Positions 51,660-60,657 of a stretch of 61,586 nt of DNA are shown here, piece after piece. The stretch is taken from NCBI GenBank assembly GCA_945910425.1, contig CAMDYM010000003.1:1-61586 (forward strand). Reading direction: 5' to 3'. Numbering within the stretch: position 1 is the stretch's first letter; the number at the start of each line of letters is the position of its first letter. The notes beneath the pieces were generated by a model, which worked only from the letters and a program-made list of their open reading frames with translations, was not told where the DNA came from and ran no database searches. A program made the position numbers and the translations under genes. This stretch comes from an uncultured Candidatus Melainabacteria bacterium (GTDB taxonomy: Bacteria > Cyanobacteriota > Vampirovibrionia > Gastranaerophilales > Gastranaerophilaceae).

Positions 51660-52958
51660 ATGAAAAAGTTTTTAATAAGCTTGGCAATTGTTTCTTTTGT
51701 GGGATTAAGTGCTTATAGTGCTGAGGGTTACGTGTTCACGGCAAACGATAAGTCAACATATTCTCAAAGTTTGCAAATTTCTAACGCACCTTATGGTGAA
51801 TATTTTAAGTATTATAATTTAAACACATCTAAAATCGACGCAGAATTTATTAATCTTTCAAAATCCGAAGAAGAAAAGTTTTTAAAAACCCTAAGTAAAG
51901 AAGAAAAAGAGAATTACAAATACGTGAAAAAAGTTCAAAAGCTTATTGATAAAAACGATTGGAATAAGGTTTTTGAAAAATACCCGAACTTTTTACCTGC
52001 ATATTTGCAATATTATGACCTGAATTTTGAAAGAAATAACTATGGTGAAGCTATAAGAATTTTAACAAAAATCAGGAAACTTGATGCTCGCGGTCAAATT
52101 GTTCCAAAAAGTTTGGTTGATTACTCTTTTGGAATTTTGTATTTTGCATCAGGTCAATATAATATGGCTTTAAACTATTTTATGATGTATGAAAAAACAG
52201 ATGATGATTTTGTTTTAGCAAATATTGCAAACTGTTATTATATGCTTGGTAATAACACTGCTGCAATTGAATATTGTAAGAAATTAAAACATCCGCAATA
52301 TCAGGATAGGGAGCTTTTGTATAATGCGTATTATAATTTGAAAAATAACGTTGAAGCAAACAAATATGCGCGTGAACTTTTGAATGAAAACTATAATTTT
52401 GATAACTTAATACGTTATACAATAACAACATCAAAAGAATCTGAAAAATTATCTTACGTTTACAAAGCCCGTGCTGTTGCGCAAAATGATAATCAAATTA
52501 AAGAAGCAAACAGAATAATTGCAGAAATAGAACAGGCAAAATTAGATAAATCAGCTGCAAAATTAACTCAATTTGTAAAAATTCCAAAGTGGAGCGAATT
52601 TGAAAAACAAATTCCGTCAAATGTAACAGCTGCCGAATTAACCCGAAAACAAGATGAATTTTTTAAAAATGCAAACTTATATTTAACAAAATACACAAAT
52701 CAGCAGCTGACAAATGCGTTTAATTCTCTAAATCAGGATTATACAAACTATGTTCAAAATAAGAAAAACGAATATTACCAGCAACAGCAACTTGAAGCTC
52801 AAAAAGCTCTTGTAATAGAGCAACAGCGCAATAATATGCTTCAACAGGAAATGATTCGCGAACAGCAAATCAGAAATTATCTTGAGCGCCAGCAATTTTA
52901 TTATATGTCACGACCTTACTACTATTATCATTACCGCCCGAGATTTTATGTGTGGTAG
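51660..52958 (+). CDS. Secreted TPR-like protein with Gln-rich coiled coil and Tyr-rich tail
   Basis: The protein (432 residues from ATG 51660) has a signal peptide, MKKFLISLAIVSFVGLSAYS, and a TPR-like helical middle (GILYFASGQYNMALNYFMMY, NIANCYYMLGNNTAAIEYCK). A Gln/Glu-rich coiled coil follows (about 365-410, QQQLEAQKALVIEQQRNNML). The last 20 residues are Tyr/Arg/His-rich (SRPYYYYHYRPRFYVW). GAGGTG lies before the ATG at 51660; the in-frame GTG at 51648 is less likely. The tail might bind glycan or the outer membrane; function unknown. Confidence 0.7.
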   Translation: MKKFLISLAIVSFVGLSAYSAEGYVFTANDKSTYSQSLQISNAPYGEYFKYYNLNTSKIDAEFINLSKSEEEKFLKTLSKEEKENYKYVKKVQKLIDKNDWNKVFEKYPNFLPAYLQYYDLNFERNNYGEAIRILTKIRKLDARGQIVPKSLVDYSFGILYFASGQYNMALNYFMMYEKTDDDFVLANIANCYYMLGNNTAAIEYCKKLKHPQYQDRELLYNAYYNLKNNVEANKYARELLNENYNFDNLIRYTITTSKESEKLSYVYKARAVAQNDNQIKEANRIIAEIEQAKLDKSAAKLTQFVKIPKWSEFEKQIPSNVTAAELTRKQDEFFKNANLYLTKYTNQQLTNAFNSLNQDYTNYVQNKKNEYYQQQQLEAQKALVIEQQRNNMLQQEMIREQQIRNYLERQQFYYMSRPYYYYHYRPRFYVW

Positions 52959-52990
52959 CAAAATTTCTTATTTTTTGATTTAATAATAAT

Positions 52991-53314
52991 ATGAACCTGA
53001 TTGATTCTACGGTATTTAGGCAAAATGTATCAATATTATCAAATTGGGTTGATTCAACCCCTGTTAATCAGATGATTGACTCTGTTACTTATGATTTATA
53101 TGAGAGTAACAATCCGTTTAGAAAAAAATTTGATAAAACAGATATAAGTAATAAAGGTTTGCGAATTGCAGCAAACACAACAACAGCGATTGGAGCAGAG
53201 GTTTTTTCGGCTTTTGCAAATCCGTATTACCTGACGCATAAAGTTACACAGATTCCTGTTTGGTACGGGAATGTTGTTGATGCTTATAAAAAAGTTGTTT
53301 CATCTGAAAAATAA
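52991..53314 (+). CDS. Hypothetical protein (107 residues)
   Basis: The protein has a helical N-terminal half (MNLIDSTVFRQNVSILSNWV) and a Thr/Ala-rich middle (RIAANTTTAIGAEVFSAFAN) that could form a short amphipathic or weak membrane helix. It has no Cys and no signal peptide. An A/T-rich TAATAATAAT runs into the ATG with no Shine-Dalgarno. It ends at a perfect terminator, which supports it as a real transcript end. No family is recognised. Confidence 0.6.
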   Translation: MNLIDSTVFRQNVSILSNWVDSTPVNQMIDSVTYDLYESNNPFRKKFDKTDISNKGLRIAANTTTAIGAEVFSAFANPYYLTHKVTQIPVWYGNVVDAYKKVVSSEK

Positions 53315-53340
53315 AAGGAGGTTTTTGACCTCCTTTTTTT
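53312..53340 (+). terminator. Terminator after the 107-residue gene
   Basis: AAAGGAGGT and ACCTCCTTT pair perfectly, followed by a T-run. It can also act for the convergent speE. Confidence 0.88.
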
Positions 53341-53341
53341 A

Positions 53342-54193
53342 TTATAAAATTTCTTTTAAATAATTTGGCAGAGCAAATCGTGCGTTATGGTATTCTTTAT
53401 TATAAATCTTACAAGTCGGAATAATTTCAGCTGCACGTTCTTCATTATAGTATTCCAAAGGTTTTACATCAACAGAGCAAAAAGCCCAAGCCCAGTATCC
53501 ACCGGGGTATGTCGGGATATTTGATGTATAAGTTGAAACGATAGGGAATACTTTTTTAAGCTGCCTGTACATTTTTTTAATCTCTTCTTTATTTGCAAAC
53601 GGTGATTCTGATTGGGCAACCATGATACCACCTTTTTTAAGAGAATTTTTTACATTGGTGTAAAATTCATCCGTAAACAAACCTTCTCCCGGACCCATTG
53701 GGTCTGTCGAATCAATTAAGATTATATCAAATTCATCTTTTTTATCTTTCATATATTCGATTGCGTCTTGAACAAGGATTTCAACTTTCGGGTTGTCAAG
53801 TTCACAAGAGATTGTCGGAAGGTATTTTTTGCAAGCTTCGATAACCATTCCGTCAATTTCGCAAAGAACAGCACGTTCAACGGTTTTATGTTTCATAACT
53901 TCTCTTATAGTACCGCCGTCGCCGCCGCCTATAACAAGTACGGATTTCGGGCATTTGTGCTGCATCATTGGAATATGAGTTATCATTTCATGATAATGAT
54001 ATTCATCACCTTCTGTTGTCATCATTAAATCATCAAGTGTTAAAACTCTGCCTAAAGTTGAGTTTGTTTCAAACACTTCAACTTTTTGGAACGGAGAATT
54101 GTCTGAAAATAAAACTTTTCCTGCCTTAATTGCAATTCCAAATCCGTTTGGAGTAATCTCGTGATAGTAACCGTTTTCTATACCGTTTTTCAT
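53342..54193 (-). CDS. speE: Spermidine synthase
   Basis: SpeE transfers aminopropyl from decarboxylated SAM to putrescine. The 283-residue protein has DEYHYHEMITHIPMM, the SAM loop VLVIGGGDGGTIREVMKH, CEIDGMVIEACKKYLP and the catalytic Asp region DIILIDSTDPMGPGEGLFT, plus YPGGYWAWAFCS. All key elements are present. speD and speA are not nearby. AAGGGAAAA precedes the ATG. A palindromic repeat lies upstream. Confidence 0.95.
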   Translation of the reverse strand: MKNGIENGYYHEITPNGFGIAIKAGKVLFSDNSPFQKVEVFETNSTLGRVLTLDDLMMTTEGDEYHYHEMITHIPMMQHKCPKSVLVIGGGDGGTIREVMKHKTVERAVLCEIDGMVIEACKKYLPTISCELDNPKVEILVQDAIEYMKDKKDEFDIILIDSTDPMGPGEGLFTDEFYTNVKNSLKKGGIMVAQSESPFANKEEIKKMYRQLKKVFPIVSTYTSNIPTYPGGYWAWAFCSVDVKPLEYYNEERAAEIIPTCKIYNKEYHNARFALPNYLKEIL

Positions 54194-54230
54194 TCTTATT
54201 TTTCCCTTTCAGTCTTTGTGTTATGAGATA

Positions 54231-54292
54231 TGTAGGTTGGGGTTTCCACCCCAACTTGTAATTGTTTTGTTGGGCTGAAAGCCCAACCTACT
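54231..54292. repeat. Palindromic repeat (GTAGGTTGGGG family), site B
   Basis: GTAGGTTGGG (54232-54241) and CCCAACCTAC (54282-54291) are perfect inverted ends. Each half forms its own hairpin: GTTGGGGTTTCCACCCCAAC and GTTGGGCTGAAAGCCCAAC. Site A has the same modules in another arrangement. Confidence 0.65.
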
Positions 54293-54307
54293 ATTCTAAT
54301 TATAAAA

Positions 54308-54339
54308 ATAGAGTTACGCAAATTTTCACGTAACTCTAT
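54308..54339 (-). terminator. Terminator after the phosphodiester glycosidase-like gene
   Basis: ATAGAGTTACG and CGTAACTCTAT form a perfect 11-bp stem with TTTTTAT on the minus strand. A second perfect hairpin, ATAAATATTTG/CAAATATTTAT, lies closer to the gene at 54348-54373. Confidence 0.8.
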
Positions 54340-54396
54340 GCTATCATATAAATATTTGTTTTCAAATATTTATCTATACTTTTACTCGTAAATTGT

Positions 54397-55206
54397 TTAA
54401 TAAACAACCATAAATGATTTTAGCATACGACCTGCTCCATCACCTTTTAGTGACACTACTTCAATGTTGTTTTTATAATTCATAGAAGTTGAGCTTCCGC
54501 CGTCAAATGCCATTGCGCGGTCAAGTTTCAGATCTTTGCATAGTTTTTGAACTTCGTATAAATCCATAGGATTATCGTCTGTAATAATCAGAATATGACA
54601 TTCATCAGTGCCTTTTAAACCTATGATTGTTCTTGAGGTTTTATGAAGAACTGATGCGGCTTCTCTAATTACTTCGCCTTCTGTGTTTTTTACTATAAAC
54701 CCTTCTTCTTCCATGCGTAATTCAGGCAGAATTAATGGTCCGCCTTGTGCTGATGTGATAAGTGAACAGCCAAACGGTACTTCTGCTTTATGTGAAACTA
54801 TTTCATATTGAAATTTGTTTCCGCATTGCATAACCCTAAATTCAGAACGATTTAATACGGTGTTCATATTTTTTCTGAAAAACGGGTTTGCAAGAAGTGC
54901 ACTGTTAAACATAGGGTCAGCCGATGTCATTCTGTCAGTAACAACATAGGATATTGTTTTTCCGTTTTTAGGGTCAAAAAATCCCGCATTAACCGTAAGT
55001 GTAGCTCCTGCTTTAATGTGTGCTTCGCGGTTTGTAATAAGGTCTTCTGAGGCTATAAATTTGATTTTTTTCTTTATTTTTTCACCTTTTAAAGTAATGT
55101 GATAAATTCCGTTATCTTTGTCAATATTTATGTCACCAACAGCAAACGATGGTGATACACATAAAAATAATAAAGCTAAACTTAAAAATAATTTTAATTT
55201 TTTCAT
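54397..55206 (-). CDS. Secreted phosphodiester glycosidase-like protein (NAGPA/DUF2233 domain)
   Basis: The protein (269 residues from ATG 55206) has a signal peptide (MKKLKLFLSLALLFLCVSPS) and a NAGPA-type domain: TVNAGFFDPKNGKTISYVV, SRTIIGLKGTDECHILIITD and ALDRAMAFDGGSSTSMN. Relatives remove GlcNAc from phosphodiesters or act on cell-wall and spore glycans. ATG 55206 has AAAGGA and lies two bases inside the lptF/G stop, so the two are coupled. A periplasmic role near LPS export is suggested by context only. Confidence 0.82.
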   Translation of the reverse strand: MKKLKLFLSLALLFLCVSPSFAVGDINIDKDNGIYHITLKGEKIKKKIKFIASEDLITNREAHIKAGATLTVNAGFFDPKNGKTISYVVTDRMTSADPMFNSALLANPFFRKNMNTVLNRSEFRVMQCGNKFQYEIVSHKAEVPFGCSLITSAQGGPLILPELRMEEEGFIVKNTEGEVIREAASVLHKTSRTIIGLKGTDECHILIITDDNPMDLYEVQKLCKDLKLDRAMAFDGGSSTSMNYKNNIEVVSLKGDGAGRMLKSFMVVY

Positions 55207-55207
55207 A

Positions 55208-56326
55208 TTATAAATCCTTTGATTTGTAGAATGCACAAATAGCAGCTGTGAATGCTAAAATTGGAAAAGTTGAAGTAATATATGGAGATAGAATTTCTTT
55301 TTCTGCCAAAAGGTCAAAAAATGGCAGGGTTATATAATAAACAAATATGCAGCCGATTGCAATTGTAAACCCGACTAAACGTTGTTCTCTCGGTTTGCTG
55401 AAACCTAAAATACAACCTAAGATTGCCAATAATATACATACAAGCGGATGGAAAAATCTTTGTAAGTATTTATTTAATGTTCCGTTGTATTCTTCTGAAA
55501 GTTTTTCTTGTTTTAGCAGTTTTACGTATTTTGCAAGGTCTTTATTATTAATATCACGTTCTTTAACGTTAGAATAACTCATAAGTGTATACGCGTTTGT
55601 TGCCGCTTCTCCGTTTAGAATGTTCATTTTATCAATATGTCTTATGTCAAAATATATTCCGTCATTAGAAATTCTATAGTTTGTAATATCTTCAAGAACC
55701 CATTTATCATCATAAGCAGTTCCTTTTTTAGCGGAATAAATATTGGAAAGCTGGTGAACATCTTGATAAACTTCGTTTGAAAAATCAAGCACCATAACAT
55801 TTTGTAATTCTCTTTCAATAGATTTAGATACCACAACTGCAACCAGCGGATGTCCTGTATCATCTTTTTGAGTATAAATATACTGAGAAGTTTTCAATGC
55901 TCCTCTGATTGCCCTCATTTTCTCAGCAGCCATAGGGGTTCCTTTATCCCCTGTTATAAAGCACAAAAATGTAAAAATAATACTTAACGCAACAACAGGA
56001 GCAATAATTCTCGGGAAAGACATCCCAACGGCTCTAAAAATTGTCAATTCAGAATCCTTACTCATTTTATCAAAAGTAAATAGAGTTCCTAATAATAACC
56101 CTACGGGGAAGGCTTTATCTAAGATTTTTGGCAATTCATAGAACAAAAGCAAAAGTGCGGTTTTTAATCCGTATTCACCTGATAAAGCTCCTCGGATTGT
56201 ACTTAATAAAGTTTCAGGTGCAATCCAGACAATCGTAAACAGTAAAATTGTAACACAAGAAGCAAGTGTTACCTGCTTAAACATATATCTGTCGTAAATA
56301 GTAATTTTAGGTAATTTGAAATTCAT
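55208..56326 (-). CDS. LptF/LptG-family permease of the LPS exporter
   Basis: The 372-residue YjgP/YjgQ-type protein has six membrane spans, three at each end (LASCVTILLFTIVWIAP, ALLLLFYELPKILDKAFPVG with a family-typical Pro/Gly-rich turn; then LVCILLAILGCILGF). The middle 130 residues form the periplasmic beta-jellyroll. Only one such gene is present here; LptF and LptG normally form a pair, so a homodimer or an unlinked partner is expected. It overlaps lptB by one base. Confidence 0.88.
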   Translation of the reverse strand: MNFKLPKITIYDRYMFKQVTLASCVTILLFTIVWIAPETLLSTIRGALSGEYGLKTALLLLFYELPKILDKAFPVGLLLGTLFTFDKMSKDSELTIFRAVGMSFPRIIAPVVALSIIFTFLCFITGDKGTPMAAEKMRAIRGALKTSQYIYTQKDDTGHPLVAVVVSKSIERELQNVMVLDFSNEVYQDVHQLSNIYSAKKGTAYDDKWVLEDITNYRISNDGIYFDIRHIDKMNILNGEAATNAYTLMSYSNVKERDINNKDLAKYVKLLKQEKLSEEYNGTLNKYLQRFFHPLVCILLAILGCILGFSKPREQRLVGFTIAIGCIFVYYITLPFFDLLAEKEILSPYITSTFPILAFTAAICAFYKSKDL

Positions 56327-57051
56327 TATAAAGTGAAATCCTTTCCTAAATAGAACTCTTTAGCGACAGGGTCAACTGCGACTTCTTCGCTTTTACCTTG
56401 AATTTTAATTTTACCGTCAAATATAACGTAAGCTCTATCGGTAATAGATAAAGTAGCTTTCGGGTTGTGGTCAGTGATAAGTACGCCTAAGCCTTTTTCT
56501 TCCGATAGTTTTCTGATATTGTCTTTAATTTCTCCGATTGCAATCGGGTCAATACCTGTAAAAGGTTCATCAAGAAGGATAAAATCAGGGCTTGCCGCAA
56601 GTGCTCTTGCAAGTTCTACACGGCGTCGTTCTCCGCCTGATAATGAAATTGCCAATGCGCTGCGTAATTTTAAAACACCAAATTCTGATAATAATTCTTC
56701 AAGTTTTTTCTTTTTTTCGCATTCGGTTAATTTATCGTTCATTTGCAAAACTAATTTAATATTATCTTCAACCGACAAGCTTCTGAAACTTGATGCTTCT
56801 TGCGGAAGATAACCGATACCTGCTTTTGCTCTTATATGCATCGGCCATGAGGAGATTTCTTCATCGTCAAGAGTAATACTGCCTTTATTAGGCTTAACAA
56901 GTCCGACAACCATATAAAATGTAGTTGTTTTACCTGCTCCGTTCGGTCCTAAAAGACATACAACTTCACCTTTGTTAATGCTGAAAGATACATCATTAAC
57001 AACGCTTCTGTCACCATAGATTTTTATTAAATTCTTTGCCTCTATTCTCAT
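56326..57051 (-). CDS. lptB: LPS export ABC transporter ATPase LptB
   Basis: LptB hydrolyses ATP to extract LPS from the inner membrane through LptFG. The 241-residue protein has Walker A GPNGAGKTTTFYMVVG, Q-loop in YLPQEASSFR, signature LSGGERRRVELARALA, Walker B FILLDEPFTGIDP and H-loop LITDHN. YLPQEASSFRSLSVEDN is LptB-typical. It is the first gene of lptB-lptF/G-glycosidase. It supports a diderm organism with LPS. Confidence 0.95.
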   Translation of the reverse strand: MRIEAKNLIKIYGDRSVVNDVSFSINKGEVVCLLGPNGAGKTTTFYMVVGLVKPNKGSITLDDEEISSWPMHIRAKAGIGYLPQEASSFRSLSVEDNIKLVLQMNDKLTECEKKKKLEELLSEFGVLKLRSALAISLSGGERRRVELARALAASPDFILLDEPFTGIDPIAIGEIKDNIRKLSEEKGLGVLITDHNPKATLSITDRAYVIFDGKIKIQGKSEEVAVDPVAKEFYLGKDFTL

Positions 57052-57262
57052 CTTATCCCCTTACATTCTTAATTTTATTGTACTTGAAAAAACCCATAAT
57101 GCAAACTTTTCAAATATAAGTTATGTATTATTATAAAAACATTAAGAATTGTAAAAGATACCTGAGAAAATGTTATTTTAAAAGAAAATTTGGGTACATA
57201 TAACATGTACACACAAACTTTTTTTCTTTTTCTTTATTTTCTCCTACATAATAACCTTTTTC

Positions 57263-57286
57263 AAAAAAGCCGTCCCCAAAACGGCT
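57263..57286 (-). terminator. Terminator after the prepilin remnant
   Basis: AGCCGT and ACGGCT with a T6 run on the minus strand. It overlaps the remnant's stop codon by two bases. Confidence 0.75.
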
Positions 57287-57540
57287 ATTTATTTTTGCAG
57301 TTGGTATTAACGGTGTCATCTGAAAATTTATACCTGTAAGGTTTTACTCTGTCATCGTCTTATTGTACATGGGTTAATATAAATAAATCCTTCCCCATCA
57401 TGTTTTGTTCGTTTTCGCTATTGATATCTACATAAATATTATAATTAGGTTGAGTTTGATTACACATTGTCGTAAATATAACGTATAAAATTTCGTCTAT
57501 TGAAATACTGTAAAAATTTGCCGAGACATTAAATATCGAG
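57285..57540 (-). pseudogene. Prepilin-like gene remnant (frameshifted, N-terminus lost)
   Basis: The minus strand reads YNIYVDINSENEQNMMGKDL FILTHVQ and stops at 57360-57362; a second frame then reads DDDRVKPYRYKFSDDTVNTN CKNK to a TAG at 57285-57287. The order (IYVDIN..., MMGKDLF, then a short charged tail with Cys) parallels the 47315-47980 protein (LYVSVDLNGYKT, RWGYDLFTFEF). The leader and N-terminal helix are missing. This is a decayed prepilin-like gene that keeps its terminator. Confidence 0.6.
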
Positions 57541-57555
57541 GTTTACGAGCTTTAA

Positions 57556-57669
57556 ATTTATCAACTGTTTAAACCTGCAAAAGAAATCAAAGAAAAACTT
57601 ATTACTGTTATAAGTTCAGACGAAAAACCTCTCAGAATGTTTTATAGGTTTTATGTGAGTGTTAAATAA
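57556..57669 (+). pseudogene. C-terminal remnant of an unidentified gene
   Basis: The plus strand reads LFKPAKEIKEKLITVISSDE KPLRMFYRFYVSVK to TAA 57667-57669, with a stop upstream at 57553 and no start. The parent is not certain; a short-chain dehydrogenase tail is one weak possibility. It directly abuts the recJ stop. Between lptB and recJ (618 bases) there is otherwise only the prepilin remnant, its terminator and the promoter-side DNA of lptB. Confidence 0.45.
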
Positions 57670-60024
57670 TTACACCAAAATCTGTGTTAAATCATCCTCT
57701 AACAAGCTTTTTTGGAACTCTTCGCATTCGATTATCAGTTCAAAAATCTGCGCGTATTTTTCGCTGTGCAGAACCTTTGTAATATCATCAATTCCCAAAA
57801 ATTCTATCATATAAAACGAAGAATTACTTTCCAAAATTCTTATAAATCCGACCTCTTCATAAAGTGATAACAGCATTTCAAACACTTTGACAGATTTACC
57901 CAAAAAGCTTGAACATCTTACCAGTTCAACTTTTCCGCCGTTATTATGAGCTGCAAATTTTAGCATTCCGTTAAAAGTTTTCAAAAACTCGACTTCATCA
58001 AGAATTTTCGGCTCATAATTCATAAAATGAACCCCTTTTGGCTGAGCTTTTTCCAGTATTAAATCCAAAGTTTTTCTATCTGACGGGTAATCAAAAAACA
58101 TTACAACGTCACACATCGGAATATCCTGACGGGTAAAGACTTTTGAGCTTATTTCACTGTATGGTTTTATGGTATCTAAAATATACTTACTTTCCGCAAA
58201 AACTTTTATATTTAATTTTGAAGATTTAATATAATCGTTTACGTTAGGTAAAATCCCTGTTTTGTTGCGGTTATCATAGATTTTATACGAACTTTGCAAT
58301 GCCGGCTCTTCATCAGGAATAGCATCTGAATGAACATCATCAATGATTAGTTGTACAGAGATGTTTCCGTTATATTCATTAATTTGCGGGTGAAAAGCCA
58401 AATCAAGTGTATCTCCGTTTGATAACGGCGCACTGCTCATCTTCCACCAGATTGCGGTTAATTCTATCGCCCCGTTTGTTACTGTCAGGCGCAGGTGTGA
58501 TTTATCTGAACCCATTATGCGTTTTTCCGAAATTTTCATATTGTTCATCGCAAAAACAGGACTCGGGTTTGATGCCCCGAACGGTTCAAGCTGTGAAATC
58601 TCTTCAACAAGTTCAGGTGTAATATCTTGCGGCTCAACCATTAAATCTATTTTTACAAACGGTTTCAGTTCTTTTTGTGAAGTATATTCTTTTACGGTTT
58701 CATTTAGTGCTTTTTTAACAACCTCAAACGGTGTTACAGAACCTGTAAAACTTAAGCCTGCCGCTAATGTATGACCGCCAAATCCGTCAAATAAAGGTGC
58801 ATTCGCATTTATTACATCATAAAGCGGAACCCCTTCAATACTTCTTGCAGAACAGCGGAATTGGTCTTTTTCTTTAACGTAAGACATTAAAAACACAGGC
58901 TTGTAGTATTTTTCGACAAGTTTTGAGGCGACAATCCCGATAATTCCGATATGCCAAGCATCACTAAACAAAACAATCGCAGGATTTTTATTTCCTTCTT
59001 TTTGAACCATTTTGTCTGCTTGTTCAAAAATTTCAGCACAAAGCGTCTGGCGAACTTTATTTAATTCATTCAAAGTTGTTACAGCCATTTCAACTTCTTG
59101 CGGATTATCGGAAATCAAAACTTTTAACGCCGCATCAACGGTATCAAGTCTTCCTGATGCGTTAATTCGCGGAGCAATCCCAAATGCTATATTTTCAGAG
59201 GTTATTCCGTTTGCAATATTATATCCTGCGCTTTCTAACAATCTTGTTAAGCCGTTATGTTTTCCTCTTGAGATTAACTCTAATCCTTTTGTTACGAGAT
59301 ATCTGTTTTCACCCAATAACGGTACAACATCAGCTACTGTACCGACAGCTACAAACGGTAAAATCTCATATACAAACTCTGTTTTTTCGTATTTTGTAAG
59401 TAGTGCCTGTGCAACTTTAAACGCAACTCCGCAGCCTGCAAGATATGTTAAATACTCAATCTGCTTTGCGCTTAGTTTATCATCTAATGCGTTAGGAGCT
59501 TTCGGATTAATTATCGCGTAAGCTTCAGGTAAAACCTCAGGTGCTTCGTGGTGATCTGTTATAATTACGTCAATAACCTTGAAACTATTGATAAATTTTA
59601 CCGCATCCACATCAGAAATACCGCAGTCAACAGAGATTAGAACTTTAGGTTTAACAGTTGTCATAAGCTTTATTAAAGCCTTTTTGTCAAATCCGTGCCC
59701 TTCGTTTTCTCTATCGGGAATAAAATAATGAACGTTAGCGCCTAAAAATTTCAGAGTTTTATACAGAACAGAAGTTGATGTAACTCCGTCAGCATCAAAG
59801 TCCCCATAGATAATAATAACTTCGTTATTTTCAATTGCACGGCAAATTCTTTCAACCGTTTTTTCCATATCGCAAAATGCGTTAGGTGAAGTTAATTCTG
59901 TTTCAAGCGGGTGAAGAAATTCGTAAATTTCTTTGCCCGTTTTAATTCCGCGTGATATTAAAAGCCTTTTTATAAGCGACTTTTCACCTGTCGCAGTACT
60001 ATCTAAAACCCATTCTTTTTTCAT
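57670..60024 (-). CDS. recJ: Single-stranded-DNA-specific exonuclease RecJ
   Basis: RecJ degrades ssDNA 5' to 3' in recombination and repair. The 784-residue DHH/DHHA1 protein has VIIIYGDFDADGVTSTSVLY, VLISVDCGISDVDAV, VIITDHHEAPEVLPEAYAI and APRINASGRLDTVDAAL. The DHHA1 region has FGGHTLAAGLSF. An OB-fold domain follows and the C-terminal about 180 residues are a longer extension seen in some phyla. Metal ligands in motifs I-IV are intact. Confidence 0.94.
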   Translation of the reverse strand: MKKEWVLDSTATGEKSLIKRLLISRGIKTGKEIYEFLHPLETELTSPNAFCDMEKTVERICRAIENNEVIIIYGDFDADGVTSTSVLYKTLKFLGANVHYFIPDRENEGHGFDKKALIKLMTTVKPKVLISVDCGISDVDAVKFINSFKVIDVIITDHHEAPEVLPEAYAIINPKAPNALDDKLSAKQIEYLTYLAGCGVAFKVAQALLTKYEKTEFVYEILPFVAVGTVADVVPLLGENRYLVTKGLELISRGKHNGLTRLLESAGYNIANGITSENIAFGIAPRINASGRLDTVDAALKVLISDNPQEVEMAVTTLNELNKVRQTLCAEIFEQADKMVQKEGNKNPAIVLFSDAWHIGIIGIVASKLVEKYYKPVFLMSYVKEKDQFRCSARSIEGVPLYDVINANAPLFDGFGGHTLAAGLSFTGSVTPFEVVKKALNETVKEYTSQKELKPFVKIDLMVEPQDITPELVEEISQLEPFGASNPSPVFAMNNMKISEKRIMGSDKSHLRLTVTNGAIELTAIWWKMSSAPLSNGDTLDLAFHPQINEYNGNISVQLIIDDVHSDAIPDEEPALQSSYKIYDNRNKTGILPNVNDYIKSSKLNIKVFAESKYILDTIKPYSEISSKVFTRQDIPMCDVVMFFDYPSDRKTLDLILEKAQPKGVHFMNYEPKILDEVEFLKTFNGMLKFAAHNNGGKVELVRCSSFLGKSVKVFEMLLSLYEEVGFIRILESNSSFYMIEFLGIDDITKVLHSEKYAQIFELIIECEEFQKSLLEDDLTQILV

Positions 60025-60151
60025 TTTCCCAAGTCCTTTATAAAAATAATAACATAGAAATACGTAAACATATGTAAACTTCTTTTTCTTTCCTAAAAAA
60101 TAAATTAAAATGTTTTAATAAAGTTGGCAACTATACTTGTGGAGGAAAATT

Positions 60152-60586
60152 ATGAAAAAAATATTAAAGATTTTTGCAGGAACACTTTGTGCGATGGTAA
60201 TTTCAATGGGTACAGCTATGGCAGAACCAACATTTACACCGTTAAATTTTGACGACAGTTCTGCGGTTAAACCGGCAACAACTAAAACAACAACTTCAAC
60301 TTCTGCAACACCTAAGGGTACTGATTTATTGTCACCAAGTCAGGTTGTGGCAGGACAAAAAATGCATAATTCTATTTTAGATATTGATAATGCTCAAATA
60401 GAATTGAGAAATAAACTGTTAAATTATAAAACCCAATACGCAGAAGTCGACAGCCGTTATCAGTCAACAAAAGAAGAACGAAAAGCTGCTAAAAAACAAG
60501 TAAAATATGCTGAAAAGAAAATTAAAAATTTAGATAACGCGAAGAAAAAAATAAGAAAAAATTTCCAAAGAAATATGAATATTTAA
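60152..60586 (+). CDS. Secreted coiled-coil protein of unknown function
   Basis: The protein (144 residues from ATG 60152) has a signal peptide (MKKILKIFAGTLCAMVISMG, AMA cut site), a Thr/Ser/Pro-rich linker (about 45-65) and a Lys-rich coiled coil (about 90-144, EERKAAKKQVKYAEKKIKNL). GGAGG lies six bases before the ATG; an in-frame TTG at 60137 is less likely. It may link envelope layers, like small coiled-coil lipoproteins, but it has no lipobox. A terminator follows. Confidence 0.65.
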   Translation: MKKILKIFAGTLCAMVISMGTAMAEPTFTPLNFDDSSAVKPATTKTTTSTSATPKGTDLLSPSQVVAGQKMHNSILDIDNAQIELRNKLLNYKTQYAEVDSRYQSTKEERKAAKKQVKYAEKKIKNLDNAKKKIRKNFQRNMNI

Positions 60587-60611
60587 TAAAAATTTTTATT
60601 TAAAGGAAGGT

Positions 60612-60647
60612 AAACTGTCTGTTTATAATAAGCAGGCAGTTTTTTTA
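60612..60647 (+). terminator. Terminator after the coiled-coil gene
   Basis: AACTGTCTG and CAGGCAGTT pair with one G-T, followed by a T7 run. Confidence 0.83.
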
Positions 60648-60657
60648 TAAAAAAGAC

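Noticed and set aside
59012-59521. Long plus-strand open frame inside recJ
   Set aside because: It is a shadow of recJ with no Shine-Dalgarno and no recognisable protein.
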